64,000 nucleotides of DNA from Hydractinia symbiolongicarpus (lineage: Eukaryota > Cnidaria > Hydrozoa > Anthoathecata > Hydractiniidae): positions 7,812,001 through 7,876,000 of the forward strand of contig NC_079881.1 in the NCBI RefSeq assembly GCF_029227915.1. The letters run 5' to 3'. Numbering within the stretch: position 1 is the stretch's first letter; every line of letters starts with the position of its first letter. The notes below the pieces were generated by a model. It was not told where the DNA came from. It searched no databases and worked only from the letters and a program-made list of their open reading frames with translations. Made by a program: the position numbers and the translations under genes. Below are positions 38,901-50,900 of the stretch, one piece after another.

Positions 38901-39817
38901 CAAGTCTTTTCGCTGAAATTCATTGTTTAATTACGTTTTTCTATGAAACCATATCTTTTCAAAACATGATATGTCTCAAAAACTTCTATTGTTTTTATAT
39001 TTCCTGTTTTAACTATTCTTTTTATACTTTAAATTGTTGCTTACAAGTTACTTCGTTTAAAATGTTCCCTTTCAAAAAAGATTTGTGGACGATTTTTTAA
39101 GTAAGAAGTTATTTTGTCACAGATTAAAAACTTATTACAGACGCAATCAGCCCGAATTCCTCACTAGAGTGCAAACAAGGTAAAGTCACTCTAGAACTAC
39201 TCCATAGAACTACTAAGAAATAATGATTATTTTTCAAGATTTTTACAATAAAATACTATCGCTTTCAATATATTTTTCAATTTTCGGAAAAACACAAAAA
39301 AGCAGCCACAGCTAAAATGTACACATTTTTTGAAGACAACAACATGTTATGAACAAAAATTTGTTATTATTCTAGAGAAGAAAGAAGATGAGCCGGTTAT
39401 TGCAGTATGCCCACCTGGACAATGCAGTAAGTATTTGACCAATTATCATTTATTCAATTCATCTGTTCATTCAATTCTATTCCTATGTTGAAATCTCCTT
39501 AATGCAGACACATGATAACAACAAGTAAATGTCGCAACCTACGGGATAATTTTTGAAAAGTATAGTGCGTTAGAGAGATCTTAAGGGTAGCTAATATTCT
39601 TCTTTTAGACTCACAATACTCAAATCCAGCTAATCCTATTTAAAATTAGTATGTCCACAGTGTTTTCATCTATAAAATCCAGTTTATTCATCGGAAATGC
39701 AAATAATAGATCAGAGAGTCTAAAGCTATATTTTTCTTTTAGACTCACAATACTCAAATCCTGGTAATCCTGTGGATGAACCTCAGATTGCAATATGTCC
39801 ACCTAGACGGCCTCAAG
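35925..39817 (+). CDS. Cys-Pro-Pro-rich phase-1 exon series (seven candidate exons)
   Basis: Exons 35925-36014, 36541-36570, 36722-36811, 38823-38840, 39141-39179, 39376-39426 and 39743-39817 all have GT-AG ends, lengths divisible by three and phase-1 boundaries. Several encode variants of one theme: a Pro-rich lead such as NPAYLPSSLF, then acidic residues and PEIA(V/I)CPP or PVIAVCPPGQC. Every CPP-type exon carries a single Cys, apart from the one with PGQC. No known domain was recognised; the series reads as a flexible linker or a cross-linkable tail. It has no start codon of its own and no clean stop, so it is probably the middle of a transcript between 26410 or 33838 and 48521. If the last donor is not used, the frame ends seven codons later at 39838. 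Confidence 0.5.
36985..37225 (-). mobile_element. Helitron-like short units, minus orientation, damaged
   Basis: Two units in tandem. Read on plus they end ACAGACAGACAAAATACGGC and TATTATTAAAG, the reverse complement of the family's 5' end. One retains only half of the hairpin (GGAAAAATCCACGGGG at 37070). They lie between exons of the CPP series. Confidence 0.55.
37504..37972 (+). pseudogene. Two splice-dead duplicate exons of the CPP series
   Basis: 37504-37532 copies the 30-bp exon at 36541 (GAATATCAGCCAGTGAACCC) but has lost one G at the donor, so splicing there would break the phase. 37883-37972 copies the 90-bp exon at 36722 with few changes, but its donor reads CCAG/GGAAGC where the parent has CCAG/GTAAAG, so the GT is gone. 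Both lie in the plus-oriented half of the inverted duplication with 34834-35285. Confidence 0.7.
38331..38745. mobile_element. Probable DNA-transposon remnant with AGTGGACACC / GGTGTCCGCT ends
   Basis: The left side carries CTACAGTGGACACCGCTAAA and the right side GTCCGCTATAGAGAGGTGTC; the GGACACC and GGTGTCC words are inverted. The minus-strand frame between them has no recognisable domain. Classification is tentative. Confidence 0.4.
39609..39650 (+). pseudogene. Truncated duplicate of the 39743 exon
   Basis: TCTTTTAG/ACTCACAATACTCAAATCC repeats the acceptor and first codons of the real exon 134 bp downstream, then runs into a TAA stop. A partial tandem duplication. Confidence 0.65.
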
Positions 39818-39840
39818 GTATCAAAGTTTTGCAAAGTTAA

Positions 39841-42800
39841 GATACTGAAATGATGAAGGTTGCATACACGCTTATGAATTTTCTACGCAAGGAATTCCAA
39901 TCATAAAAATTCCCATGAAAGAACCTTGGTGTACTGTATTTCTATACGCTATTATTTTTAGATTTAAAGTAATCATATGGTTTTCGGACAGACTCTTCAG
40001 ATAGGTAATACAAAATTATGGAAATCTTTCAAAATAATATATTGAATAGTATTTGCTGAAGCTTTGCGGTATACGCATCAATATTATACTTTTTTTGTTT
40101 ATAATAATTTAACAGTGTTAACCTTTGTATTAACAGTTATAGAAACATCTGTCTAAATTTGTCTCCTGAAATAAAAACGTATATAAATAGATATTTTCCA
40201 CCCTTAAATTTTTTGGTAGAAATCATTGTGAGCTCTTATAAAGCCACCTTACCTCTCTTCTTTCCCAAAGAATACCATCCTATTATACTAAGAATGCAAA
40301 TTATTCTAAATTATATATTTTCCTTGTTTACACATGCAATTGAATTACATAATTTGTTAACAGGGCACAACATATGGTATACTTCTATATAACATTTTTA
40401 TAAGTTTTATCTTAAATTTGATGAGTTTTTATGGTTATTATAAATTAAAAATATTATTATTAGAAGAGAAACGTAGCTTTTTTATTTAAAATGACTTAAC
40501 ACCTCTATAACAATCCTCTAGTAGCACTTATGTAGCATCAGCAAACCACAAAACTTTGCAGGTACAGAACACAAGAAAATTTGTAACCATATCGGCGAAA
40601 AGTTTACTCCTTAGTTCATTGCTTCCCAGACATTAATTTCCCCCGAGGTTCTACTTTTCTCCAATTTTTCCTTAGAAATGGTTTTTGCCACTTTTTATTG
40701 CATTTTTTCGAACTTATTTTCTCTAACCCTTATTTTTTCATTTAAAATTTTTGCTCGTTTTTAATGAAACTTCGAAACCTTCCACCAGAAATCTTTAATT
40801 GTAAAATTTTGTCATGATCGTTGCTAGAAAATTTTGTTGTTAACCTAAAAACAGTTAATTTAAACAGGGACAATTGGTTTATTCAAAACACTGGTCAAGA
40901 AAAGCGACTAAATTATTACAACTGACAGAACTCTTGCCTATATCGAATGATTGTGAATTACTATTGAAAAGGCACCCAGGCTGCAAATTAATCTGTAGTA
41001 CTTGCACTCGTTCAGAGTACAATTTGATTTACAATTTGCACAATGAAAAAAATGTTTTTATTTGTTTACATTCACGCATTTATTTTTTGTATTTGAGAAT
41101 AACAAATTTCATTAAACTAACGCGACATCAAATGATTGCTTTAAGCTTTATATCACTTCCAAATGAAATTGACATTTTAAGGTAGGTGCTGCAATGGGAA
41201 TACAGTTAAATATAGTAAAAACTGACCGTCCTCTTAGATTAGAAATAAAGAGTATTTATTAGTTTTAGACTTAGATTCCTGTTAAGTCCTGTTATTCACT
41301 ATTCGATTATGCAAATTTGATTTGTCAAAGTCGAAGCATAAAATCGAAGTTTTACTGGTAATACACGAGTACAGATTTTTACATTTTTCTTTTAATGTGA
41401 TGTCATCAGAAAGTGAAGTTGGTTTCTCAAACTCCCTGTTGTTGGATTTATATTACCAATACAGTTAATACTGTTAAATCGCCACTCAATGCCGTCCTTA
41501 TGTTTGAAAAGGTTTGAAGTAGCTACTAAGAGTGTTAAGTTGGTCCAAATAAGATTTAAAACCATTCCTGTCATTATGAACAGAGGTCACCTTGGAAGCC
41601 TCATCACCCCAAAAGGCAAAATTTCAAAGTTACAGAAGACCAGCTATCACATATTTCACAAAAGTGTGCGGAATTGAAAAAAACCCTGATACATTTTGTT
41701 GCATACGTTACACTTATTTGACATACAAAGGATTGCAAAGAAGAGAACAAAGGAAAACAGCAACAACAATTAAACAAACATACAAACAAAAACAAAAACA
41801 AAAAAACTTTCTTAACACCAAGACTTTTTCACTACCAACTGGATGGTGAACTTTATAAAGATAAAATAGTACGCAAATGGAAACTGAGCGAATATTATGC
41901 TTAGTCACACCGTGTAAAGATAAAAGACAATAAAATTTCTATAGCTCATTACTGCTTATTAAAATAACTGTAATCACCACTTCGTTTTAATCCCTAAGGA
42001 GCAGTTGACTTCAGAAAAAGCAAAATACACTAGATTACTACGTTAAATAGCTCCCTCGGCATTTTTTGAGAATTTTATATCTTGTTTTGTTAAATTAAGA
42101 GATACAAAATTGATGTAGATATATATTGTTTTTTTTGTCACTTACGCTTATAGACCTAAAAAAAATTTCTATGAACGAATCTAGTTTTTAATGTCCGAAT
42201 TGAATTCGCAATGTACTCTGTTGCCCCAGCGTTTGAAGCTCGTTGAAGGTTCTTTTTTAATCATGTCTTCCGTATACATTCGTTCTTATTGCTCAAATTT
42301 GGAAGTAAAAAAATGCTTCGAATCGTTCAAATCGGATGAACTATTTTCTTTTTGGTGCTTCTGAGGCGCTGTTTGATTTTATTCGCAAGGAATAAACATA
42401 AGATCAAACAATACACAAAATGATACAACAATGGTGTGCATACTTTAAATCAGCGACCCTTTTTGTGAAAGAAAAAGAATATCCTAGAAAAAGAAACTCC
42501 TGTAAAAACAAGAGTGGAACAAAAGATAGATAAGGTTTAACATTGGGATTTACAAAGCATCAGTTTAAGCATTGTGTCAATAAAGAATGTTTCACTTCCA
42601 TATCGGGCAGGAAAAACACTTTTATTTTTCAAATTCAAGTCTGATACAAGTTAAGGTGCAAAAATTACTTGAAATAAATTATAAAGTTTAATAAAAATAA
42701 CAACAACGCTGTCTTTGTTGTTCATGCCTGAAATCTTGAAAAAAAAAACATTCACTTTCATCCGAAGTTCATAAAGGAAAAAAAGAGCTGCAAATATTTT

Positions 42801-44798
42801 GAATATCCATTAAAAAAGAAAATTTTTAAGTTGTGGTTTTCGTTTCTCAGTTCAATTTGAGAAAAAACATGATAAAATATTTGAAAACTAAAAGAAACTA
42901 TAAAACATCTTCTTCTACAGTAAATTGAAGCAAAAATGCTGAAAAAAGCACGCCATTTTTCACATTTCACATTGCGTTTCTCTTCATACGACATCCATAC
43001 AAAACCATCATATTATCTATAGCAATTCAGTTTATAGTTATTTCAAATTCAAAACTGTTAAGACGCAAAATGGCATGAATAAGACCTGTTTTTGTACATT
43101 AATATGAACGATATAGAAAGTTCCACTCTTGGTGTGGCAGGGATGTTCTCCTGCGTTTTGCTAAAAATGTCCCATATTTAAATATACCTGGAATAACTGT
43201 AAAATATTATAAAAACACAACTTTTTATGTCAATTTAACATACCCAAAATGCAACATTTGTTTATTATTGAAAAAAACATGCAGAACTTCTCCCATATAT
43301 AACTTCGCATGATCGAGTTAAAGCAAAAATCACCAACTGTGGAGAGATCAGAATAATAAAATCTTATTGTTTGTTTTTAATTTCTTATCAGATTTAAAAA
43401 GTGGGCGTTGTGTATTTTGTCTCAACTTAGCTTGGTACGTTTTATTGCAAAAGCAAGAGAAAGTAAAGAAAAAAAATGCGTAAGTGTTAATTCTTATATA
43501 ACACCTATTTTTTAAATCTCTTTTTTTTAATCCTGCTTAAAAATGATCAAACTATTGTTTTTCCTAATGCGTATAGTAATTTTTTGCCAATTTGAGAAAA
43601 ATTCAATTTCTACAGCTTTTTTTGACGGTACATTAAATCTTGTTACAGCGGGGTCACTCCTAAGGAGCAAATGTTTATTGGGTTTGATTGTGTGGAAATA
43701 GCTAAAAATGTCTGATCGCAGAAACATCGTAGGAAACAGCATATTTCAGTGCATTTTATTTGGTCACCTCTAATTAGAGGATTTTGGTCACATTGATCAC
43801 TAGCTATCTTACTGGTCTCCATAACTGTGCCAGCTACAAAATTTTCTTGTGCTTATGGGTAAAAACTTAAAAACGTATTGTTGTGGTTAGCTCATGGTAA
43901 CATAAATAAAATAGAGATGTGTAAAAAAGTTGAAAACGCTGAAAATCCCTAAAATTCTGGTGAAAACATCACGCACTAAGGGACTGATGAAAATCGGCCT
44001 CAAACTGTAGGCACAGTGAAATCACATGCCTTTTCATGTTTTTTTGTGTTGAGACCATAAATTTATTGAATATTTCCAGTGCATTTTTATCTGTGAACAA
44101 CCTTTGGAAAAAAAATAACTTTTGCAAATTAAATAACAAGTATTATGGCGAAATTGATGTTTCTACAGTGTTTTCATGATGTTTTCATGGTGTTAAATAT
44201 TGCTCAACATCGGGCAACAGTGGGCGGAAATTACCTGTGTGGATTACAAACATTTATATTTGGTTTAATTTAAATTAGGTTGTTTAGAAGTTCCTGTCCC
44301 AATTTTCGTTGAGTTTTTTTACCAGGTCTTCGACTTATCAAAACATTTTATACTACTGTTAGAACATTCCTTGATCTGCGTCGCACTGTGAAAAAACAGA
44401 AAATGCTACTTTATACATATTTATTTGAAACATTTTTAATCATAATGAATTTTTTTTATATTAAATTGCATTGTGATAACACAACACTAAAACCCATATT
44501 TTGTAACGATGGAGCTGAATTTTTTCTGAAATAGACACAATGATGAAGTACTTTTTGATTGACCTTGTTTGTTCTAGATTCTCTAAATTGTTTTCATTTA
44601 TAAATTATTAAAATCTGGAATAAGTCATGTCCTGCTTAGCTTACTCTCTTCGTTGAGAAAATTATTTCATAAAAAATGTGGGCAACATGGTGGGCAACGT
44701 GCTCTAGGTAGGTAGGGTTTAAGCATTCAAAGTTATATTCGTGGTTTGTTTATTATAAAATTTTGATTTTTACCACTGATCAATGAAATAAAGTGCTC
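39841..44798. other. Long AT-rich stretch with no supported gene
   Basis: Lies between the last CPP-type exon and the promoter region of the large exon. Short open frames occur (for example 40874-41185 and the overlapping opposite-strand frames near 41392-41849), but none has splice partners, a domain or convincing composition. If the two exon groups belong to one gene, this is intron. Confidence 0.45.
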
Positions 44799-44799
44799 T

Positions 44800-44807
44800 T
44801 ATAAATA
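44800..44807 (+). promoter_or_regulatory. TATA-box candidate for the large-exon promoter
   Basis: TATAAATA is about 180 bp before the ATG at 44987. An in-frame TAA nine bases before that ATG shows that the large exon starts a reading frame, so a promoter is expected in this region. Confidence 0.3.
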
Positions 44808-44986
44808 ATGAGTTCACAAAAGATAAAAATACTTCTTGCGGTCAAAATAAAAGTTTAATAAGTGGAAAAAAATGTTTAAAAAATCATAAGCTGTAGAAAG
44901 ATAGAACATATTTTGACACGTTTATGAAATTACAAAGCCATGCTTCGGTGAAAGGGAGCTGAAAAAATATCTTTTAACATTGTGCG

Positions 44987-47900
44987 ATGGAGAAGCCAGT
45001 TTTTCATCGCTATAAAGGAGATCGTCGAAATGGTGACATTTGGGAAAATGCAGTGAACGATCCATATAACCCTAGAAAGGGTTTAACGACAGCTTATGGG
45101 TATGATTTACAGAAAGAAAGTTATTCAAAAACATCAGTGCAAGAATATTCATCTAAAAGCAGTTCCACGACAGATTCTAAAGTTGCGTTCAATAGATCAA
45201 ACGATTTTGAAGGATCACTCTTTGGCAAAAGTAACATAACCAAAAAGACGTTGGGGCAACTAAATCAGAACAATGAATCATACAGCGACAAAATTTGTGA
45301 CTACAGCTTCGGTAGTTACAACTATGAGAGTAGTAAAATTGAAAGTACTCATACCTTACGTTCATCAAATAATATAAACAGTGTGCATTCAACAGAAAAC
45401 AACAGACTGCAACAAGACAGGAAAAATAATAACATCGCAAATTATGACTATTATAACAAGAATGTGAACGGAAGTGTCCAAAACGACTATTCAACCGCTA
45501 TTAGGGGCAGCAGTCAAAATAGCGGAATGTCTAACCTCAACACAGGGAAGATGTCCTCTTTATTACACTCAGATTATCGTGATGCTGCAACGCAACAAAG
45601 TGAAGGGGTTGGCTATAAGCCCTCCTTGGCGAATAGTTCGCACCTAAAAATAGGCAACCCAAGTATCCAAAATAGTTCTTTTCATTACGTGCAAGAGGAG
45701 TACAGTAAAGTTACCGAAACAACGACAAGTACCAATCATTACCAATTTTCGAACAAATCTACTGAAAATCAAATAACTTCATCATCTAATAATCTGCAAT
45801 CGAATGATCATACCACAACAGCACACCATGATAATATCAACAGTGATCAAACTTATTCTCATAAAGAACCATATTTTAAAATTACGCAAACGCATGATAA
45901 AAAAAACGAAAAAACGGAGTATTTATGGGATCATCTCCAATCAGAAAGAGCACCTACTGCAAAGATAACAACCTATCAGCAGAATAAACAAGACAACAAT
46001 GTCAAAATAACTACACCAAGAAATCATACTAAAAGTGTGCCTAAAATGGAACCAATTGAACCAGATACACCATCTTACGTTCGAATACGAAGCGAATCAA
46101 GAAATGGAAGAGATATACAGTGGACCATTCCTGATAAAGGTTTGACAGGACCTGAGTACTTTGTGAAAGCAGTACACACAAGTAGAGCAACAACACCATT
46201 TGAGAATCAAAAAGATTACAACGTGAACATTGACCAAGGATCAATCCATTCTAATTATGGCAAGCCACAAAGAAACTACAGCCAGGATGAAAACAATTCC
46301 ATACAAACGACACCGCGAAATGATGCAAAGAGAGTACCTAAAACCGAATCAATTGGACGTGAAGAACCTTCCTACATTCGAATACAAAGAGAATCAAGAA
46401 GTGGAAGAGATATGCACAGGACCATTTCTAATCAAGGTTTGGCAGAACCTGAGTATTTTGTGAAAGCAGTACACACGAGTAGAGCAACAACACCATTTGA
46501 GATTCGAGAAGATTACGACGTGAAAATTGACCAAAGGTCAGACTATTCTGTTTATGACAAAACACAAGGAAACTACATTCAAAATGACGTATACACTGAT
46601 CTGAAAATAGACGCTTCTAAAGACTACTTACGACAAAACCTTTCTTTAGAGGTAGAAAAAACAAATAAAATCAAGTTTAATGCAACCAATCTGGACGACA
46701 ATAACAACCACAACATTACACCAAGGATTAGAATATCAAGTCATGACGAGGATAAAGAAAAATCACCTGAGATTAAAAATAATGCAGGTGTCAACATGAG
46801 AATTCGTTCACATTCACCACTGCCTGATTATCTTGTTAAAGTCATAAAACCAGTTGATGCTGTAGAAAAAAGGGACAAGCAACAAAAAGATGAAGTAATA
46901 GGAAGCTATGGCAAAAATAAAGGGATCGTTATTCCTAGGATCCGATCCCATACCCCACAACCTGATTATTACATCAAAGTAATCAAACCAAGTGATAACG
47001 ACAAGCCTTACCTTAATCTACCTGATCAAGATGAGCCGTGTTTTGTTCGTATTCGAAGCGAATCAAGATGTGGACAAAGTTTACAATGGACAATTCCAGA
47101 ACGAGATAACACTCAACCAAGATATTTTGTAAAAGGTGTCAAGAAGGAAAGACCTAAAACCCCACACGACGTAGATTCAAGGGATACTGGTATTTATTTT
47201 GTTTATGACAATGAACAACAATGTTATATACCTCGTCATCACGTTGATAAGAATAAAAAAGAAGGAGATATATCCAAAACGCAAATGATGCAGGATGATT
47301 ATGATTATACATCTGGAAACCAAACCAAACCGCATCATTTCCATCAGCAACCTTATATGAGAGTGGTTCAAAAGGTCTACAACCATTACGAAAAAGATTA
47401 TGTTGACAATGATTATTATAACATACGCCATATTGCACCAATCAATAGCAATGATAGGAATAACAGATCCCTACAAAACACCATCACAAGAATACGGTCT
47501 CGTACCCCTCAACCAGATTATTTAATTAAGGTGATAAAACCCAGCAAAGATAATGACGAAGAACATTTGGATTATCCATCCAAGAGCCAGCCTTGCAATA
47601 TACGAATCCGCAGTGAATCAAGATGTGGAAGAAACTTACAATGGACAACACCTGACCGAAAAGAGGCTTACGTTGCTGTAAAAGAAAAGAACGTTGACAA
47701 AGATTTTGTTGATTATTATAGCAAACCACGACGGGAAAAGTATCCAGAAGGAAATTTAAAGAATTCTAAGGATGTTCAAAAGAGTAGAGTTAAAATTGTA
47801 AATAAACACCAAGTGAAAAATACACAACAAACAAAGAGAAAGGACTATACAGCTAAAATAAGATACGGTAAAAAACAATTAACGTCTGATTACTATGTGA

Positions 47901-50900
47901 AAAGCGTCAGAAAGAGCAAAGAACAAATTTTAGATAACATGCCTACAGCTTACACGGCTCAACGCAACACAAAAGTCAGAGCGTATTCTAAAACAGATAA
48001 AAAGCCCACTATAAAAAGAATTTATCGCATTGGTAGCGTAAGAAAGAAAACTAATACATTAGACTACAAATATAAACGAAATGAAGTCTTAAGTAAATCA
48101 ACTCAACGATTAATTCTATCTGGCCGCGATAAGAAAAGAGGAAGTAAGTTTTTGATTACTGAAAAAAAGTGATTTTTTTTCTTTCATAAGTGGGCTATGT
48201 TTTTTTCCTTAAAAATTACAATGCAAATGAAAATGGTATTTAATCGGTTATAAATAGATATCATTTTAATGCATATTTAAGTATGTGGTTATGTCGCGAC
48301 GGGCGATTCTCGCATGGTGTATGCAGTATGCTGTAAAATCAGAAACACGAGGCATTTCTAAGATCTTCAATGCAAAAGAGGAGCTACGCCACGAAGCATC
48401 CATCAGTTATATATTGTCTTTATAAGGAAAAAAATGTAAAACGTCGTTTTAGTGGCCTGAATTTACAATTAAATTGCTGACGTCAGCATTCTTTTACATA
48501 CACACAATGATTTTTTTTAGCGCGAGCACAGAATGATACCTCAAATAGAATTTTCGGTGCACCCGATAGCGTATCTACTGGACCAGGTAAATCGATGTTT
48601 CACTTATTTGTTTGCTTTCTTGTTTGTTTATGTTTGTTTGTTCATAATATGTTGTTATCCTTTTTTTCTTGTTTAAATTATTACCTCATTCTTTAGCTAC
48701 ATCTGTTGTTCGGGTTACTGCAACACCATCGGAAGGTAACATGTCTATTCTTCTGTTTTGAGAAGTTAGCAAAAATGAAAACAAAAATCAATTTTCACTT
48801 TGCTTTTCGATATGCAGTTTAGAGCGTGAAGAGTAAATAAATTAAAATTAATCTCAAACAAGGTTCTTGGAAAATTATTTCATTAGCTTCTTTTTTTTTT
48901 GACGTTTTCTTTCAGAATAAAAAAATACCAACGACAGATGGTTTTCATGATGTTTTTTGTGTTAATTTTTACTTCTTTCGTCAGCGTGCTGAAAATGTTA
49001 TTTCTATCTACCACATAGTGTCGTACTTTGTAATCCCATCGCACTCTTGTTATCCATTTTTATCACACTTCCAAAGTGTGTTAGGAGGGGACTAAAAAGT
49101 GCGATAGATTTTGGATACATATCACCCCTTGCTGTAAAGCGTAACGTTTCAACCCTATCTTTGGAAACGACCATTAAATCGAGCAGATTTGCAGCACACG
49201 TAAACAAATTTAATGATAACATTTCTTTTACAGCCGAACATTCGTATACCATTATAACATATACTGGTGACTCAAGGTTTGCTGGCACAGATGCTAATGT
49301 TTTCGTTACATTGTATGGAAGTGAAAGACAAAGTGAAGAATTGCATTTGAAGAAATCGTTAGATCACGATGACGCTTTTGAAAGGGGAAAGTAAGAACAT
49401 GCTTTCTATCTTTGATATCCAAGTAAAGACTTTTGTAAATCAACCTGCTTAGAATACCTGTAATATATTCGAAAATCTCCAATTCTAAATTTCAAAAGAA
49501 GTTATATGTATTAGTGTAATTCCATGCAATTAAATGCATGATTTCAACATGCATTCTCGTTGTAAAATAAACATCTGTCAGTCAGCAATGAAACTGATTA
49601 ATTTCGTACATAAGAATTACAGTCTTCATTTGTTTTTAGTCGCGACACATTCAATTTGAAGTCCAAGAATCTTGGTTGTCTCTACAAACTAAGTATAAGA
49701 CATGACAACACTGGGCGTTGGCCAGGTTGGCTGTTAAACAAGGTGAAAATAAAATGATTTACTTAACTATGTGTTGGTGTGCATGAACCGACATTGTTGC
49801 TAAGTGTATGATAAAGAAGGGTTTACTTTTTGTTTGCTGCAGCAAAAAGAAAAACTTGCGTCAAAGTAGGAACCAATCTAAAATTTATATAAACTATTTC
49901 TTTCTTTTACAAAACAGGTGGTTGTTGTAGATGAAGAGACTGGAAAGAAGTCCGAGTTCACTTGTTATGATTGGCTATTTAAAGGTTCCGACTCATCGCT
50001 GGAGCATGAATTGGAAGTAAACGGTGTGTATAATTTATCGCGAATTTTTTAAATAAGGATGAACACAGTTTTTTTAAAGGATTAACCTTATATATTTTGT
50101 AATGCCTAAAAAAGATAACAAAATAGTCTGTTGTTTTAGATCAATAACAATGTGAGGTGATTAGAACTTTAGAAACATTTTCTTGTACTGCCATATTATC
50201 TTTTATTATATTACTAGTCGTTAGCCCGTGGAAAATCCACGGGTTCAACCGTCCTTTTTATACTGCATTGTGTGCTTTTCACTTTTGCGCAGCTAAGCTA
50301 CCATTTTGCGTGACAGACAGACAGACAGACGTATACGGGTATTATAATATAGACTAGCCGGGAAACCCGGCGTCGAAACGCCGGGTTAAGCCACAAGTAA
50401 AGGTGTGATCCGGCATTGAACACTCTGTGGAGCGCTTAATAAGAGCTGTAAACTGTCCCGCAGATCAGGTGGAGCGCTTTAGTACAGGTATACAGTATGT
50501 CGTTAATCATTTGAAGCGCATACAACATTATAGTGTGCGACTGTAACATATTTTTCAAAAAATAACTTTCCCGCAACGATAACTGATATAAAAACAGAGT
50601 TTACAAAGTGTTGTTACTCCATCATAGCAAAAACAATCGGTCAATATTATTTTATTTTGTGGAAAAGTCTTTTTAAAAGTTAAAAAATTAATCGTGACAC
50701 TGGGCTGAGCGCTTAGTACAGTTAAACCGTGTTGTACAGCGTATAGTAATAATACCCTTTTGAAAAAACTTTCTCGCAGACACAGGGCTGAGCGGTTAGT
50801 CCAGGCGTGATTCCCAAGAAAGTTTAAAAATTAATTGTCACAGTGGTGGGCTGACCTTAGTATATACAGGTAAACGGTGTTGCACATGCCCATAGGCGTA

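Noticed and set aside
38696-39100. 134-codon plus-strand frame
   Set aside because: Covers a short phase-1 exon and AT-rich intron; Phe/Tyr/Cys composition is typical of translated AT-rich DNA.
40874-41185. 103-codon frame after a TTAAACAG acceptor
   Set aside because: Wrong phase for the neighbouring exons, no donor fit and no recognised family.
41392-41908. Several overlapping frames on both strands
   Set aside because: Overlap on both strands without domain or splice signals; probably old mobile-element DNA.
49004-49288. 94-codon minus-strand frame over the PLAT exon, and an in-frame plus-strand extension upstream of it
   Set aside because: The plus strand is explained by a clean acceptor at 49233 with the paralogue's exact exon length; the minus frame has no recognised domain.
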